From Chloroflexota bacterium (GTDB lineage Bacteria; Chloroflexota; Dormibacteria; Dormibacterales; Dormibacteraceae), in assembly GCA_005879985.1 (NCBI GenBank), contig VBIA01000166.1, positions 1 to 32,191 on the forward strand: 32,191 nt of DNA, in the 5' to 3' direction. A program made the translations under genes and the position numbers. This document shows, in pieces, positions 1-7,529 of this stretch. Under the pieces are notes generated by a model. The model did not search any database. It worked only from the letters and a program-made list of their open reading frames with translations, and was not told the origin of the DNA. Each line of letters opens with the position of its first letter. Position 1 is the first letter of the stretch.

Positions 1-1
1 C

Positions 2-94
2 TCGACGCTGGAGCAGGTCTTCGACCCATGGGCGGGCCTGGAGAACACCGACCTGGCCTTCGAGCGACTCTCCCTCGGAGTGAAGACCGCTTGA
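2..94 (+). CDS. purB: Adenylosuccinate lyase, C-terminal end (partial)
   Basis: Frame 2 is open from the window edge to a TGA at 92-94 and gives about 30 residues ending in AFERLSLGVKTA. The pattern of an acidic/aromatic stretch, then an 'NTDLAFERL' helix near the terminus, resembles the C-terminal end of PurB, whose members often finish with a 'hvD.iFeRLgl'-like helix. Adenylosuccinate lyase cleaves SAICAR to AICAR and adenylosuccinate to AMP. The position directly ahead of purC, with the rest of the purine pathway following, supports the call. Only the tail is visible, so the assignment rests mostly on context. Another purine-operon gene remains possible. Confidence 0.5.
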   Translation, partial: STLEQVFDPWAGLENTDLAFERLSLGVKTA

Positions 95-275
95 TCCGGC
101 GATCCCGGCCGGAGGCCCTCGCCGGATCTTCGGGGCCCATGCGACCCATCTTCGGGTTCAGCGGCTCCGCTGCTCGCTCTCGCAGTTCTCCAATGCGTTC
201 GCTCCGCTGCTCGCCGCTTCACCCGAATCTGAGCCCCCTGGATCCCCGAATCTCTCGTCGAGGTCTCCTGCCGTG
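92..275 (+). repeat. 181-nt spacer repeat, copy 1, candidate structured leader of purC
   Basis: The spacer runs from the upstream stop codon (TGA 92-94) to the purC GTG (273-275). It aligns without gaps to the spacer before purS at 1191-1374, with about 22 differences by hand count. Nested inverted repeats are visible. P1 pairs CCTCG at 117-121 with CGAGG at 259-263. P2 pairs TTCGGGG at 129-135 with CCCCGAA at 244-250. P3 pairs TTCGGGT at 151-157 and AGCGG at 160-164 with CCGCT at 214-218 and ACCCGAA at 221-227. GAGGT (260-264), 8 nt before the GTG, is the likely Shine-Dalgarno and lies in P1. The function is unknown. The repeat itself is certain, and an RNA role is inference. Confidence 0.85.
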
Positions 276-1193
276 ATCGCCGGTCCCGCGGTCAGCAACA
301 CGGAGCTGCCGCTGAAGCTTTTCGCGCGCGGCAAGGTGCGCGACACGTACGAGCTGCCCGACAACCAGCTGCTGATGGTTGCGACCGACCGGCTCTCGGC
401 GTTCGATCACGTGCTGCCCACCGGCATCCCCGACCGCGGCAAGGTGCTGACCCAGCTGTCGATCTTCTGGTTCTCGCAGACGCACACGTTCCAGGAGAAC
501 CACCTCGTGTCGGGCATGGTCCCCGACCTGCCCGCCGCCCTTCGCGACCACCGCGAAGAGCTCGCCGGCCGATTCATGATCGTGCGCAAGGCCAAGCGCA
601 TCGACTTCGAGTGCGTCGTCCGCGGCTACCTTGCCGGGAGCGCGTGGAAGGAGTACGAGAAGTCGCACACGCTGGCCGGCGAGGAGATGCCACCCGGCCT
701 GCGGCAGAGCGAGAAGCTGGCGTATCCGATCTTTTCGCCCGCGACCAAGGCCGAAACCGGCCACGACGAGAACATCACGTACGCGCAGCTGAAGAAGGAG
801 CTCGGCGACGACCTGGCGCAGAAGCTGCGCGACGCAAGCCTCGAGCTTTACAAGCACGCGTCGCAGCACGCGGAGAGGCGCGGCATCATACTGGCCGACA
901 CCAAGTTCGAGTTCGGCCAGATCGACGACGAGCTCATTCTCATCGACGAGGTCCTCACGCCCGACAGCTCGCGGTTCTGGGACGCGGTCACCTACGGCGT
1001 AGGCACGACCCCCGACTCGTACGACAAGCAGTTCGTGCGCGACTGGCTCACGCGCTCGGGCTGGGACAAGGAGTCCGATCCACCGGCCCTGCCGCCCGAG
1101 ATCGTCGCCCAGACCCGCGAGCGCTACCTCACCGCGTATCACCGCCTCGTGGGCAAGCCCCTCTTTCCGAAGAAGCCGAGGAACGAAAAATGA
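273..1193 (+). CDS. purC: Phosphoribosylaminoimidazole-succinocarboxamide synthase
   Basis: PurC (SAICAR synthetase) joins CAIR and aspartate using ATP in the cytoplasm, the eighth step of IMP synthesis. The 306-residue product has the N-terminal lobe motif ARGKVRDTYEL, then ATDRLSAFDHVLP and the VVRGYLAGSAWKEY segment. The C-terminal lobe has ADTKFEFG and LIDEVLTPDSSRFW, the standard ATP/metal-binding stretches of the family. Length is normal for the longer bacterial/yeast-like PurC. The GTG start is fixed by GAGGT 8 nt upstream, and both sit at the end of spacer repeat copy 1. The gene is the first complete member of the purine operon and is followed by spacer copy 2. Nothing suggests damage. 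Confidence 0.97.
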   Translation: MIAGPAVSNTELPLKLFARGKVRDTYELPDNQLLMVATDRLSAFDHVLPTGIPDRGKVLTQLSIFWFSQTHTFQENHLVSGMVPDLPAALRDHREELAGRFMIVRKAKRIDFECVVRGYLAGSAWKEYEKSHTLAGEEMPPGLRQSEKLAYPIFSPATKAETGHDENITYAQLKKELGDDLAQKLRDASLELYKHASQHAERRGIILADTKFEFGQIDDELILIDEVLTPDSSRFWDAVTYGVGTTPDSYDKQFVRDWLTRSGWDKESDPPALPPEIVAQTRERYLTAYHRLVGKPLFPKKPRNEK

Positions 1194-1374
1194 TTTGGCG
1201 ATCCCGTCCCGAGCCCCTCGACGGAGCTTCGGCGCCCATGCGGCCCATCTTCGGGCTCAGCGGCTCCGCTGCTCGCTTACGCAGTTCTCCAATGCGCTCG
1301 CTCCGCTGCTCGCCGCTTCGTCCGAATCTGGGCCACCTGGATCGCCGAATCTCTCGCCGAGGTCTCGGGACGTG
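1191..1374 (+). repeat. 181-nt spacer repeat, copy 2, candidate structured leader of purS
   Basis: This second copy again starts at a TGA (purC stop, 1191-1193) and ends at a GTG (purS start, 1372-1374). The core 'ctccgctgctcgc' occurs twice within it, as in copy 1. The helices are conserved: P1 CCTCG 1216-1220 with CGAGG 1358-1362, P2 TTCGGCG 1228-1234 with CGCCGAA 1343-1349, and P3 around 1250-1263 with 1313-1326. Relative to copy 1, one P2 pair changed from G-C to C-G and one P3 pair from T-A to C-G. Pairing is kept in both cases. GAGGT at 1359-1363 is the probable Shine-Dalgarno and is again paired in P1. Confidence 0.85.
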
Positions 1375-1635
1375 ATCGCGCGAATAGTCGTGGTGCCGAA
1401 ACCGGTCGTCAACGACCCGCAGGGGGTCACGGTCCGGCAGGGTCTCGCGTTGCTGGGCTTCGGTGAGGTCACCGAGGTCCGCGTCGGCAAGTACATCGAG
1501 GTCAGGCTGGACGCGACCTCCGAGCGCGCGGCGCGCGAGCGCGTCGACGCGATGTGCAGCCGGCTGCTCGCCAACCATGTGATCGAGGACTACCACTTCG
1601 AGCTCGAGCACGAGAGCAAGGGCGCGATGCGATGA
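1372..1635 (+). CDS. purS: Phosphoribosylformylglycinamidine synthase subunit PurS
   Basis: PurS is the small bridging subunit of the PurS-PurQ-PurL FGAM synthetase. It helps channel ammonia from PurQ to PurL. The 87-residue product shows the family sequence [13 protein letters not shown] near the start, VRVGKYIEV in the middle and [15 protein letters not shown] at the end. The ORF track starts this frame at 1195, but residues before 1372 are encoded by the spacer repeat and have no family match. The GTG at 1372 gives the usual PurS length and has GAGGT 8 nt upstream. The stop overlaps the purQ ATG (ATGA), so translation is probably coupled. An annotation pipeline could wrongly extend this gene into the repeat. 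Confidence 0.93.
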   Translation: MIARIVVVPKPVVNDPQGVTVRQGLALLGFGEVTEVRVGKYIEVRLDATSERAARERVDAMCSRLLANHVIEDYHFELEHESKGAMR

Positions 1636-2336
1636 AGTTTGGGGTCGTGGTTTTCCCGGGCACGTGGTCCGACCGCGACTGCGGGTGGGTCGTCGACCAG
1701 GTGCTCGGCGCGCACCTCCAGTACCTGTGGCACAAGGACGCGGACCTGAAGGGCTGCGACTGCATCATCCTGCCGGGCGGATTCGCCTACGGCGACTACC
1801 TCCGCACTGGCGCGATCGCTCGTTTCGCGCCGGTGATGGAGAGCATCGGCGAGTTCGCGGACCGCGGCGGACTGGTGTGGGGCATCTGCAACGGATTCCA
1901 GATCCTGTGCGAGTCCGGCCTGCTGCCCGGAGCGCTCATCCGCAACGCATCGCTCGAGTACCGCTGCGAGTGGACGAACCTTGTCGTCGAGCGCGCAGAT
2001 CTGGCGTTCACGTCGCAATGCGACGAGCGCGAGGTCCTCCGCGTGCCCATCTCGCACGGTGAGGGCAGCTACTTCGCAGACCCGGCCACGCTGTCGCGTC
2101 TCGAGCAGAACGGCCAGGTGGTGTTCCGCTACTGCGACGTCGAGGGCCGCGTCCGCCCCAACTCCAACCCGAACGGATCGCTGCACAACATCGCGGGCAT
2201 CGTCAACAGCCGCGGCAACGTGCTGGGCATGATGCCGCACCCGGAGCGCTGCGCCGAAGCCGAGCTCGGCGGCACCGACGGGCTCAAGCTGTTCCGCTCG
2301 GTGATGCACAGCGCGGCGCAGGTGCTGACGGCATGA
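1632..2336 (+). CDS. purQ: Phosphoribosylformylglycinamidine synthase, glutaminase subunit
   Basis: PurQ hydrolyses glutamine and passes ammonia to PurL for FGAM formation. The 234-residue product is a complete class I glutamine amidotransferase. It starts [16 protein letters not shown], has the oxyanion/nucleophile motif [11 protein letters not shown] (catalytic Cys) and ends with the MMPHPER motif holding the catalytic His-Glu pair. [16 protein letters not shown] is the usual PurQ-specific segment. The ORF track begins upstream at 1554, but the ATG at 1632 overlaps the purS stop as ATGA and gives the family N-terminus. The gene ends with ATGA overlap into purL, so PurS, PurQ and PurL are translated as one coupled block, fitting their function in one complex. 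Confidence 0.97.
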   Translation: MKFGVVVFPGTWSDRDCGWVVDQVLGAHLQYLWHKDADLKGCDCIILPGGFAYGDYLRTGAIARFAPVMESIGEFADRGGLVWGICNGFQILCESGLLPGALIRNASLEYRCEWTNLVVERADLAFTSQCDEREVLRVPISHGEGSYFADPATLSRLEQNGQVVFRYCDVEGRVRPNSNPNGSLHNIAGIVNSRGNVLGMMPHPERCAEAELGGTDGLKLFRSVMHSAAQVLTA

Positions 2337-4537
2337 AGCTGGAGGACCGCAACGTTGACGAGCGCAGGCTGCGCGAGGTCGCGCTCACGGCTGACGAGTA
2401 CCGCGTCATCGTCGAATCGCTGAAGCGGCCGCCCAACGACCTCGAGCTCGGGATGCTCGGCGTGCTGTGGTCGGAGCACTGCTCGTACAAGACGTCGAAG
2501 GCTTTGCTTCGCCGGCTGCCCTCGAGCGGGGCGGCGGTGCTGCAAGGCCCTGGTGAGAACGCCGGCGCGGTCAGCCTCGGCAACGGGTGGGCTGTCGTTT
2601 TCAAGATCGAGTCCCACAACCATCCGTCGGCCATCGAGCCGTACCAGGGCGCGGCAACCGGCGTGGGCGGCATCCTCCGCGACGTCATCGCCATGGGCGC
2701 GCGGCCGATCGCGCTGCTCGACTCGCTGCGTTTCGGTCCGCTGCCGGAATCCCGCCGGCACTTCGATGGCGTGGTCGCCGGCATCGGTGGATACGGCAAC
2801 TGCATAGGCGTGCCGACCGTCGGGGGCGAGGTCTACTTCGAGGACTGCTACGCGCAAAACCCGCTGGTCAACGCGATGTGTGTGGGCCTGGTCCGGGCCA
2901 ACGACCTGATGCGTGCGCGCGCCGAGGGCACCGGCAACAAGCTGCTGCTCGTCGGCGCCGACACCGGCCGCGATGGCATCCACGGCGCGGCATTCGCGTC
3001 GCTCGAGCTTGACGAGGACAGCTCGCAGCGCCGACCGGCGGTGCAGGTCGGCAACCCATTCCTCGAGAAGTGCCTGCTCGAAGCGTGCATGGACCTATCG
3101 CTGACCGACGCCGTGGTCGCGATCCAGGATCTGGGCGCCGCGGGGCTCACGTCATCGGTGGCGGAGTGCGCGGGCCGCGTGCCCGGTGCGGGGGCGAAGA
3201 TCGACGTGTCGCGCGTGCCGCGCCGCGAGCGAGGCATGACTCCCTACGACGTGATGCTCTCGGAGTCGCAGGAGCGGATGCTGGTGGTCGTGAGGCGCGG
3301 CCGCGAAGCCGACATCGAACGCATCTTTGAGACCTGGGACCTCACGTCGGCGGTGATCGGCGAGGTCACCAACGACGGGCATCTGACTGTCGTGGATCAC
3401 AAGGAGCAGGTCGCCCGCGTGCCGATTCAGCTGCTCACTGAAGGCGCGCCTCTGCGGCGGCTCGTCGGACTTCCGCCCGAGCCCGCGCCGGCGCTCGATA
3501 TCGACGCGCTGCCCCCGCCCGCTGACATCGGCGCCGCGCTTCTGCGGATGCTTGCGAGCCCGAACCTCTGCAGCCGCGGGCCGATCATCCGCCGCTACGA
3601 CCACATGGTGGGCGACGCGACGGTCATTCCTCCGGGCGGCGACGCGGCGATGCTGCGCGTGAAGGGCACGAAGATCGGCATCGCGATGACCACTTCGTGC
3701 AACGCGCGCTACTGCCATCTCGACGCGAACCTCGGCGCGCAGCTCGCGGTCGCCGAGGCGGCGCGCAACATCATCGCCACCGGCGCTCAGCCGCTCGCCA
3801 TAACCGACTGCCTGAACATGGCTAACCCGGACCGGCCCGAGGTCTACTGGCAGCTGGAAGAGACGGTCAGCGGGATGGCGCAGGCGTGCAGGTCGCTGGA
3901 CCTCCCGATCGTCAGCGGCAACGTCAGCCTGTACAACGAGTCCGCGGGCGGGGCCGCCATCTACCCGACCCCGGTGATCGGTATGGTGGGCCAGATCGAC
4001 GACTACGACCGCCGCCTGCAGGCTGGCTTCAAGCACGAGGGTGACTTCGTGCTGCTCATCGGCTCGAGCCACAACGACCTGGGTGGAAGCGAGTACCTGA
4101 AGGTCGAGCACGACATGGTCGCCGGCAGGCCGCCTGAGCTGGACCTCGCGCGCGAGCGCGCGGTCGGCAAGCTCATCCTCACGGCCGCACGCGCCGGCCT
4201 CATCAAGACCGCGCATGACTGCTCGGACGGCGGAATGCTCGTGGCGCTCGCCGAGTGCTGCCTGCTTGGCGGCATCGGCATGCGAGGCCCCGCGCTGAAT
4301 CCGGAGCCGCCGCTCCGCATCGACGCAGCGTTCTTCGGCGAGTCGCCGAGCCGGTTCATCGTCAGCGCTCCTTCCCGCGCGACGCCCGAGCTTCAGTCGC
4401 TTGCACGCCGGCATCACGTCGAGATCGCGCTGCTCGGGCTGACCGGCGGCGACGCGCTCGAGCTCGAAGGCCAGCTGAAGCTGACGGTGCAGGAGATGCG
4501 AGAGGCGTGGGAAGGTGGACTAGGAGGGCCGGCCTGA
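2333..4537 (+). CDS. purL: Phosphoribosylformylglycinamidine synthase, large subunit (small-type PurL)
   Basis: PurL uses ATP and ammonia delivered by PurQ to convert FGAR to FGAM. At 734 residues this is the small PurL type that requires separate PurS and PurQ, both encoded just upstream. Recognisable blocks are [16 protein letters not shown] near the N-terminus, GPGENAGAV, the ATP/metal region [21 protein letters not shown], then [12 protein letters not shown] and [12 protein letters not shown]. The second half has the duplicated AIRS-like fold, with [13 protein letters not shown] and [12 protein letters not shown] and, late in the protein, [16 protein letters not shown]. The ATG overlaps the purQ stop (ATGA). 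No frameshift or missing motif was seen. Confidence 0.97.
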   Translation: MKLEDRNVDERRLREVALTADEYRVIVESLKRPPNDLELGMLGVLWSEHCSYKTSKALLRRLPSSGAAVLQGPGENAGAVSLGNGWAVVFKIESHNHPSAIEPYQGAATGVGGILRDVIAMGARPIALLDSLRFGPLPESRRHFDGVVAGIGGYGNCIGVPTVGGEVYFEDCYAQNPLVNAMCVGLVRANDLMRARAEGTGNKLLLVGADTGRDGIHGAAFASLELDEDSSQRRPAVQVGNPFLEKCLLEACMDLSLTDAVVAIQDLGAAGLTSSVAECAGRVPGAGAKIDVSRVPRRERGMTPYDVMLSESQERMLVVVRRGREADIERIFETWDLTSAVIGEVTNDGHLTVVDHKEQVARVPIQLLTEGAPLRRLVGLPPEPAPALDIDALPPPADIGAALLRMLASPNLCSRGPIIRRYDHMVGDATVIPPGGDAAMLRVKGTKIGIAMTTSCNARYCHLDANLGAQLAVAEAARNIIATGAQPLAITDCLNMANPDRPEVYWQLEETVSGMAQACRSLDLPIVSGNVSLYNESAGGAAIYPTPVIGMVGQIDDYDRRLQAGFKHEGDFVLLIGSSHNDLGGSEYLKVEHDMVAGRPPELDLARERAVGKLILTAARAGLIKTAHDCSDGGMLVALAECCLLGGIGMRGPALNPEPPLRIDAAFFGESPSRFIVSAPSRATPELQSLARRHHVEIALLGLTGGDALELEGQLKLTVQEMREAWEGGLGGPA

Positions 4538-4540
4538 GGA

Positions 4541-5971
4541 ATGTGCGGGGTTTTTGGAATCTGCGCCTCTGGCAAGGTTGACGTCGCCAACCTGACGTAC
4601 TTCGGGCTCTTCGCGCTGCAGCACCGCGGCCAGGAGTCGGCGGGCATCGCCGTTTCGGACGGCAAGTCGGTGCGCGTGCATCGCGGCATGGGCCTGGTCG
4701 CGCAGGTGTTCAACCCGGCGAAGGTGAAGGAGATGGGCGAAGGCTCGGTGCTCGCCCTCGGCCACACTCGGTACTCGACCACCGGCTCGTCGCGCGCTGA
4801 GAACGCGCACCCGCTGCCGTTCCATCACCCGCAGCTGGGCTCTGGCGCCATCGCCCACAACGGCAACCTCCTGAACGCTCAAGCCCTGCGCACGCAGCTC
4901 GAGGAGGAGGGCGCGACCTTCGAGTCCGGTCTCGACACCGAGGTGATGGCGCGGCTCATCGAGCACACGCACGGCCGGACGTGGGAGGACGTCGTGCGGC
5001 GCGCGTTCGCCCGCGTGGTCGGCGCTTACTCGTGCGGCATCATCACGCCGAATCAGCTCATCGCGCTCCGCGACCCTTTCGGGTTTCGGCCGCTGTGCAT
5101 CGGTTTCATACCGCTCGCCGGCCAGCCCGCGCATGTGATGGCGTCGGAGACGTGCGCGCTCGACACCGTGCACGCAACCTTTGTGCGCGAGGTCCAGCCG
5201 GGCGAGATGGTCGTGATGGACGAGCACGGCGTGCACAGCGCGACGTTCCAGACCTCGAACAAGCACGCGATGTGCGTGTTCGAGTTCATCTACTTTGCGC
5301 GTCCCGACTCCATCCTCAAGAACTGCGAGCTCGAGGAGGCACGCATGCGAATGGGCCACGAGCTCGCCAAGGAAGCGCCGGTCGAGGCGGACATGGTGAT
5401 CGCGTTCCCCGACAGCGGCACCCCCGCCGCGATCGGGTACGCCGAGGCCTCTGGCATCCCATACCGCGAGGCGCTGATGAAGAGCCGCTACATCAATCGC
5501 ACGTTCATCCAGCCCGACCAGTCGCTGCGCGAGGCGGGCGTGATGCTGAAGCTCAACCCGCTGCCGCGCTCCATCAGGGGCAAGCGTCTCATCGCAGTCG
5601 ACGACTCCATCGTCCGCGGCACCACGTCCCATCGCATCATCGACCGCCTGCGGGCGGCGGGTGCGAAGGAGATCCACATGCGCATATCGAGCCCACCCAT
5701 GCGCTACCCGTGCTTCATGGGTGTCGACATCGGCTCCACCAAGGAGCTCATCGCGGCGGGGCGAACCGTCGAGGAGGTCCGCAAGCACATCGGCGCCGAC
5801 AGCCTGTCGTACCTGTCCATCCCGGGCCTGATGCGGGCCATCGGGCGCGGCACCTCGCAGGAGTTCTGCCGCGCGTGCTTCGATGGCTCGTACCCTGTGG
5901 CCGTGCCGCAGCAGCTCGAGATGGATAAGTTCGCCTTCGAATCGAATCAACAAGCTCCTCTGAAGAATTGA
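4541..5971 (+). CDS. purF: Amidophosphoribosyltransferase
   Basis: PurF makes phosphoribosylamine from PRPP and glutamine, the committed step of purine synthesis. The 476-residue product begins MCGVFGI, so Cys2 becomes the N-terminal nucleophile after Met removal and no propeptide is needed. The Ntn glutaminase domain includes ALQHRGQESAG and HTRYSTTG. The phosphoribosyltransferase domain carries the PRPP loop AVDDSIVRGTTS. A cysteine pair in EFCRACFDGSYP near the C-terminus matches the Fe-S-containing Bacillus-type enzymes. The start lies 3 nt after the purL stop. The stop overlaps the purM TTG (TTGA). AMP/GMP feedback is known for the family but cannot be read from sequence. Confidence 0.97.
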   Translation: MCGVFGICASGKVDVANLTYFGLFALQHRGQESAGIAVSDGKSVRVHRGMGLVAQVFNPAKVKEMGEGSVLALGHTRYSTTGSSRAENAHPLPFHHPQLGSGAIAHNGNLLNAQALRTQLEEEGATFESGLDTEVMARLIEHTHGRTWEDVVRRAFARVVGAYSCGIITPNQLIALRDPFGFRPLCIGFIPLAGQPAHVMASETCALDTVHATFVREVQPGEMVVMDEHGVHSATFQTSNKHAMCVFEFIYFARPDSILKNCELEEARMRMGHELAKEAPVEADMVIAFPDSGTPAAIGYAEASGIPYREALMKSRYINRTFIQPDQSLREAGVMLKLNPLPRSIRGKRLIAVDDSIVRGTTSHRIIDRLRAAGAKEIHMRISSPPMRYPCFMGVDIGSTKELIAAGRTVEEVRKHIGADSLSYLSIPGLMRAIGRGTSQEFCRACFDGSYPVAVPQQLEMDKFAFESNQQAPLKN

Positions 5972-6960
5972 GTCGTCTTCCGCTGGGGTCCCCACGCAAA
6001 GCGTGGGAGGCAGCGGAAGGGCTGTCGTACGCCGAGGCCGGCGTCGACATCGAGGCGTACGAGCGCGTGCTGGAGCGGGTCAAGCCGCTGATCGCGGCGA
6101 CCCAGGGCGCGCAGGTCGCCGCGGGCGTCGGCCCGTTCGCCGGCCTGTATCAGCTGCCGGACGGCAGCCGGCTGGCGGCAAGCGCCGACGGCGTCGGCAC
6201 CAAGATCAAGGTCGCCATCGCTGCCGGGCGCCATCGCGGCATCGGCGTAGACATCGTCAACCACTGCGTCAACGACATCGCGTGCGCAGGCGCTCGGCCC
6301 CTGTTCTTCCTCGACTACTTCGCGACCGGCAAGCTGGATCCAAAGGTCTTCGAGCAGGTGGTCGAAGGAATGACCGAGGCGTGCAGCGCAGCCGGATGCG
6401 CGCTGCTCGGCGGCGAGACTGCGGAGATGCCGGGTGTCTACGCGTTGGGTGACTACGACCTGGCGGGGTTCATCGTTGGCGTTGTGGATGGCGGCGCCGA
6501 TCGAGGCGCGGTCAACGAGGGGGACCTGCTGGTCGGCCTTCCATCGAACGGCCTACACACCAACGGCTACTCGCTCGCGCGCAAGGTGTTCGAGGGCACG
6601 CCGCTGACCAGGAAGCTCGCCGACCAGCTGCTTGCACCGCACCCCTCGTATCTCGACGCCATGCGCTCGCTGCGCTGGAAGGCGGCGGCGCACATCACCG
6701 GAGGGGGCATCCTCGGCAACCTGCCCCGCTGCCTGCCCGACGGACTCGGCGCGGTGCTTCACAGAGAGAGGTGGAAGGTGCCGCCGATCTTCGGCGAGAT
6801 CCAGGCTCGCGGCCGCGTCTCCGCCGACGAGATGTACGGCACGTTCAACATGGGACTCGGGATGATCCTGGTCGTCGATGCCAAGAACGTGGACGCAGGC
6901 TCCCTCGTGGTGGGCGAGGTTATCGAACAGAAAGGGCCCGAGCGGGTGCTGCTTCGCTGA
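5968..6960 (+). CDS. purM: Phosphoribosylformylglycinamidine cyclo-ligase (AIR synthetase)
   Basis: PurM closes FGAM to AIR using ATP. The 330-residue product has the family core from YAEAGVDIEAYERVLERVKPL onward, then SADGVGTKIKVA, NHCVNDIACAGARPLFFLDY, LLGGETAEMPGVY and SNGLHTNGYSLARKV, and the end motif GTFNMGLGM. The first 20 or so residues (from SRLPLGSPRKAWEAAEG) are not family sequence. They are translated from a palindromic element at 5977-6019. The only standard in-frame start before the conserved part is TTG at 5968, overlapping the purF stop as TTGA. A non-standard CTG just before SYAEAGVD is the alternative. The gene ends in CTGA, overlapping the purN start. Confidence 0.95.
   Translation: MSRLPLGSPRKAWEAAEGLSYAEAGVDIEAYERVLERVKPLIAATQGAQVAAGVGPFAGLYQLPDGSRLAASADGVGTKIKVAIAAGRHRGIGVDIVNHCVNDIACAGARPLFFLDYFATGKLDPKVFEQVVEGMTEACSAAGCALLGGETAEMPGVYALGDYDLAGFIVGVVDGGADRGAVNEGDLLVGLPSNGLHTNGYSLARKVFEGTPLTRKLADQLLAPHPSYLDAMRSLRWKAAAHITGGGILGNLPRCLPDGLGAVLHRERWKVPPIFGEIQARGRVSADEMYGTFNMGLGMILVVDAKNVDAGSLVVGEVIEQKGPERVLLR
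5977..6019. repeat. Palindromic element A, inside the purM 5' end
   Basis: The outer arms CTTCCGCT (5977-5984) and AGCGGAAG (6012-6019) are perfect inverted repeats. The inner arms CCCACGC (5991-5997) and GCGTGGG (6001-6007) enclose an AAA loop. The head GGGGTCCCCACG matches the other GGGGTCCC-headed palindromes in this window near 9043, 9699-9740 and 14643. Here the whole element is read in frame as part of PurM. It looks like a small REP- or MITE-like palindrome that landed at the gene junction without breaking the frame. Confidence 0.75.
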
Positions 6961-7529
6961 AGTTAGGTGTCTGCGTCTCCGGTCAGGGCACCAACCTCCG
7001 CAACCTGGTCGAGCGTGGGTTCGATGTGGTCGCGGTTGCCACCAACCGGCCGTCGTGCGCAGGTGCTGCATTCGCGCGCGAGCGGCGCATCCCGCTGGCG
7101 GAGCTGTCGCAAAAACGGTTCGAATCGATCGAGCACCGAGACGGGGCGATGCGCGACTTCTTTCTCGAGCACGGCGTGCAGCTCGTCGTCGACGCCGGCT
7201 ATGACCGCGTGCACTCGGCGCCGTTCCTCGAGGCATTTCGCGACCGGATAATCAACGTGCATCCGTCGCTGCTGCCAGCGTTCGGCGGCGGCATGGACGC
7301 GGTGGAGAAGGCGCTGGCAGCGGGCGTGACCACGACAGGGGCAACAGTGCACGTCGTCACGGATGCGCTTGACGCCGGGCCGATCCTCACGCAGGAATCG
7401 ATTGAGATCCTGCCCGGCGACACGGTCGAAACTCTCAGTCAGCGAGTGCACGAGGTCGAGTACCGTTTGCTCCCAGAAGCGATCCGGTTGATGGAGGCGA
7501 GGATTGCCAAGGGCTCTGCTGTCGGTTAG
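6957..7529 (+). CDS. purN: Phosphoribosylglycinamide formyltransferase, probable CTG start
   Basis: PurN formylates GAR to FGAR with 10-formyltetrahydrofolate. The product, about 190 residues, has LGVCVSGQGTNLRNL at the N-terminus (PRPP-like phosphate loop), then IINVHPSLLPAFGGG containing the catalytic Asn/His, and TGATVHVVTDALDAGPIL with the catalytic Asp. No ATG, GTG or TTG occurs in frame near the conserved start. The first codon that gives a normal N-terminus is CTG at 6957, which overlaps the purM stop as CTGA. The ORF track start at 6771 lies deep in purM and is not credible. Translation probably depends on coupling to purM. The 3' end overlaps purH by 26 nt. Confidence 0.93.
   Translation: MKLGVCVSGQGTNLRNLVERGFDVVAVATNRPSCAGAAFARERRIPLAELSQKRFESIEHRDGAMRDFFLEHGVQLVVDAGYDRVHSAPFLEAFRDRIINVHPSLLPAFGGGMDAVEKALAAGVTTTGATVHVVTDALDAGPILTQESIEILPGDTVETLSQRVHEVEYRLLPEAIRLMEARIAKGSAVG

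Noticed and set aside
158-364. Minus-strand ORFs in the spacer repeats ending in ALENC-SEQRSR
   Set aside because: The similar frames in both copies simply reflect the repeated DNA. They run into purC/purS antisense and have no ribosome-binding site or family match.
219-1142. Long antisense ORFs opposite purC, purL, purF, carAB and others
   Set aside because: They have typical GC-rich antisense composition (high His/Arg/Val/Asp) and lack motifs. The plus-strand genes are unambiguous.
1195-1371. N-terminal extension of purS in the ORF track
   Set aside because: It is translated from spacer repeat copy 2, has no PurS similarity, and GTG 1372 with GAGGT upstream gives the normal protein.
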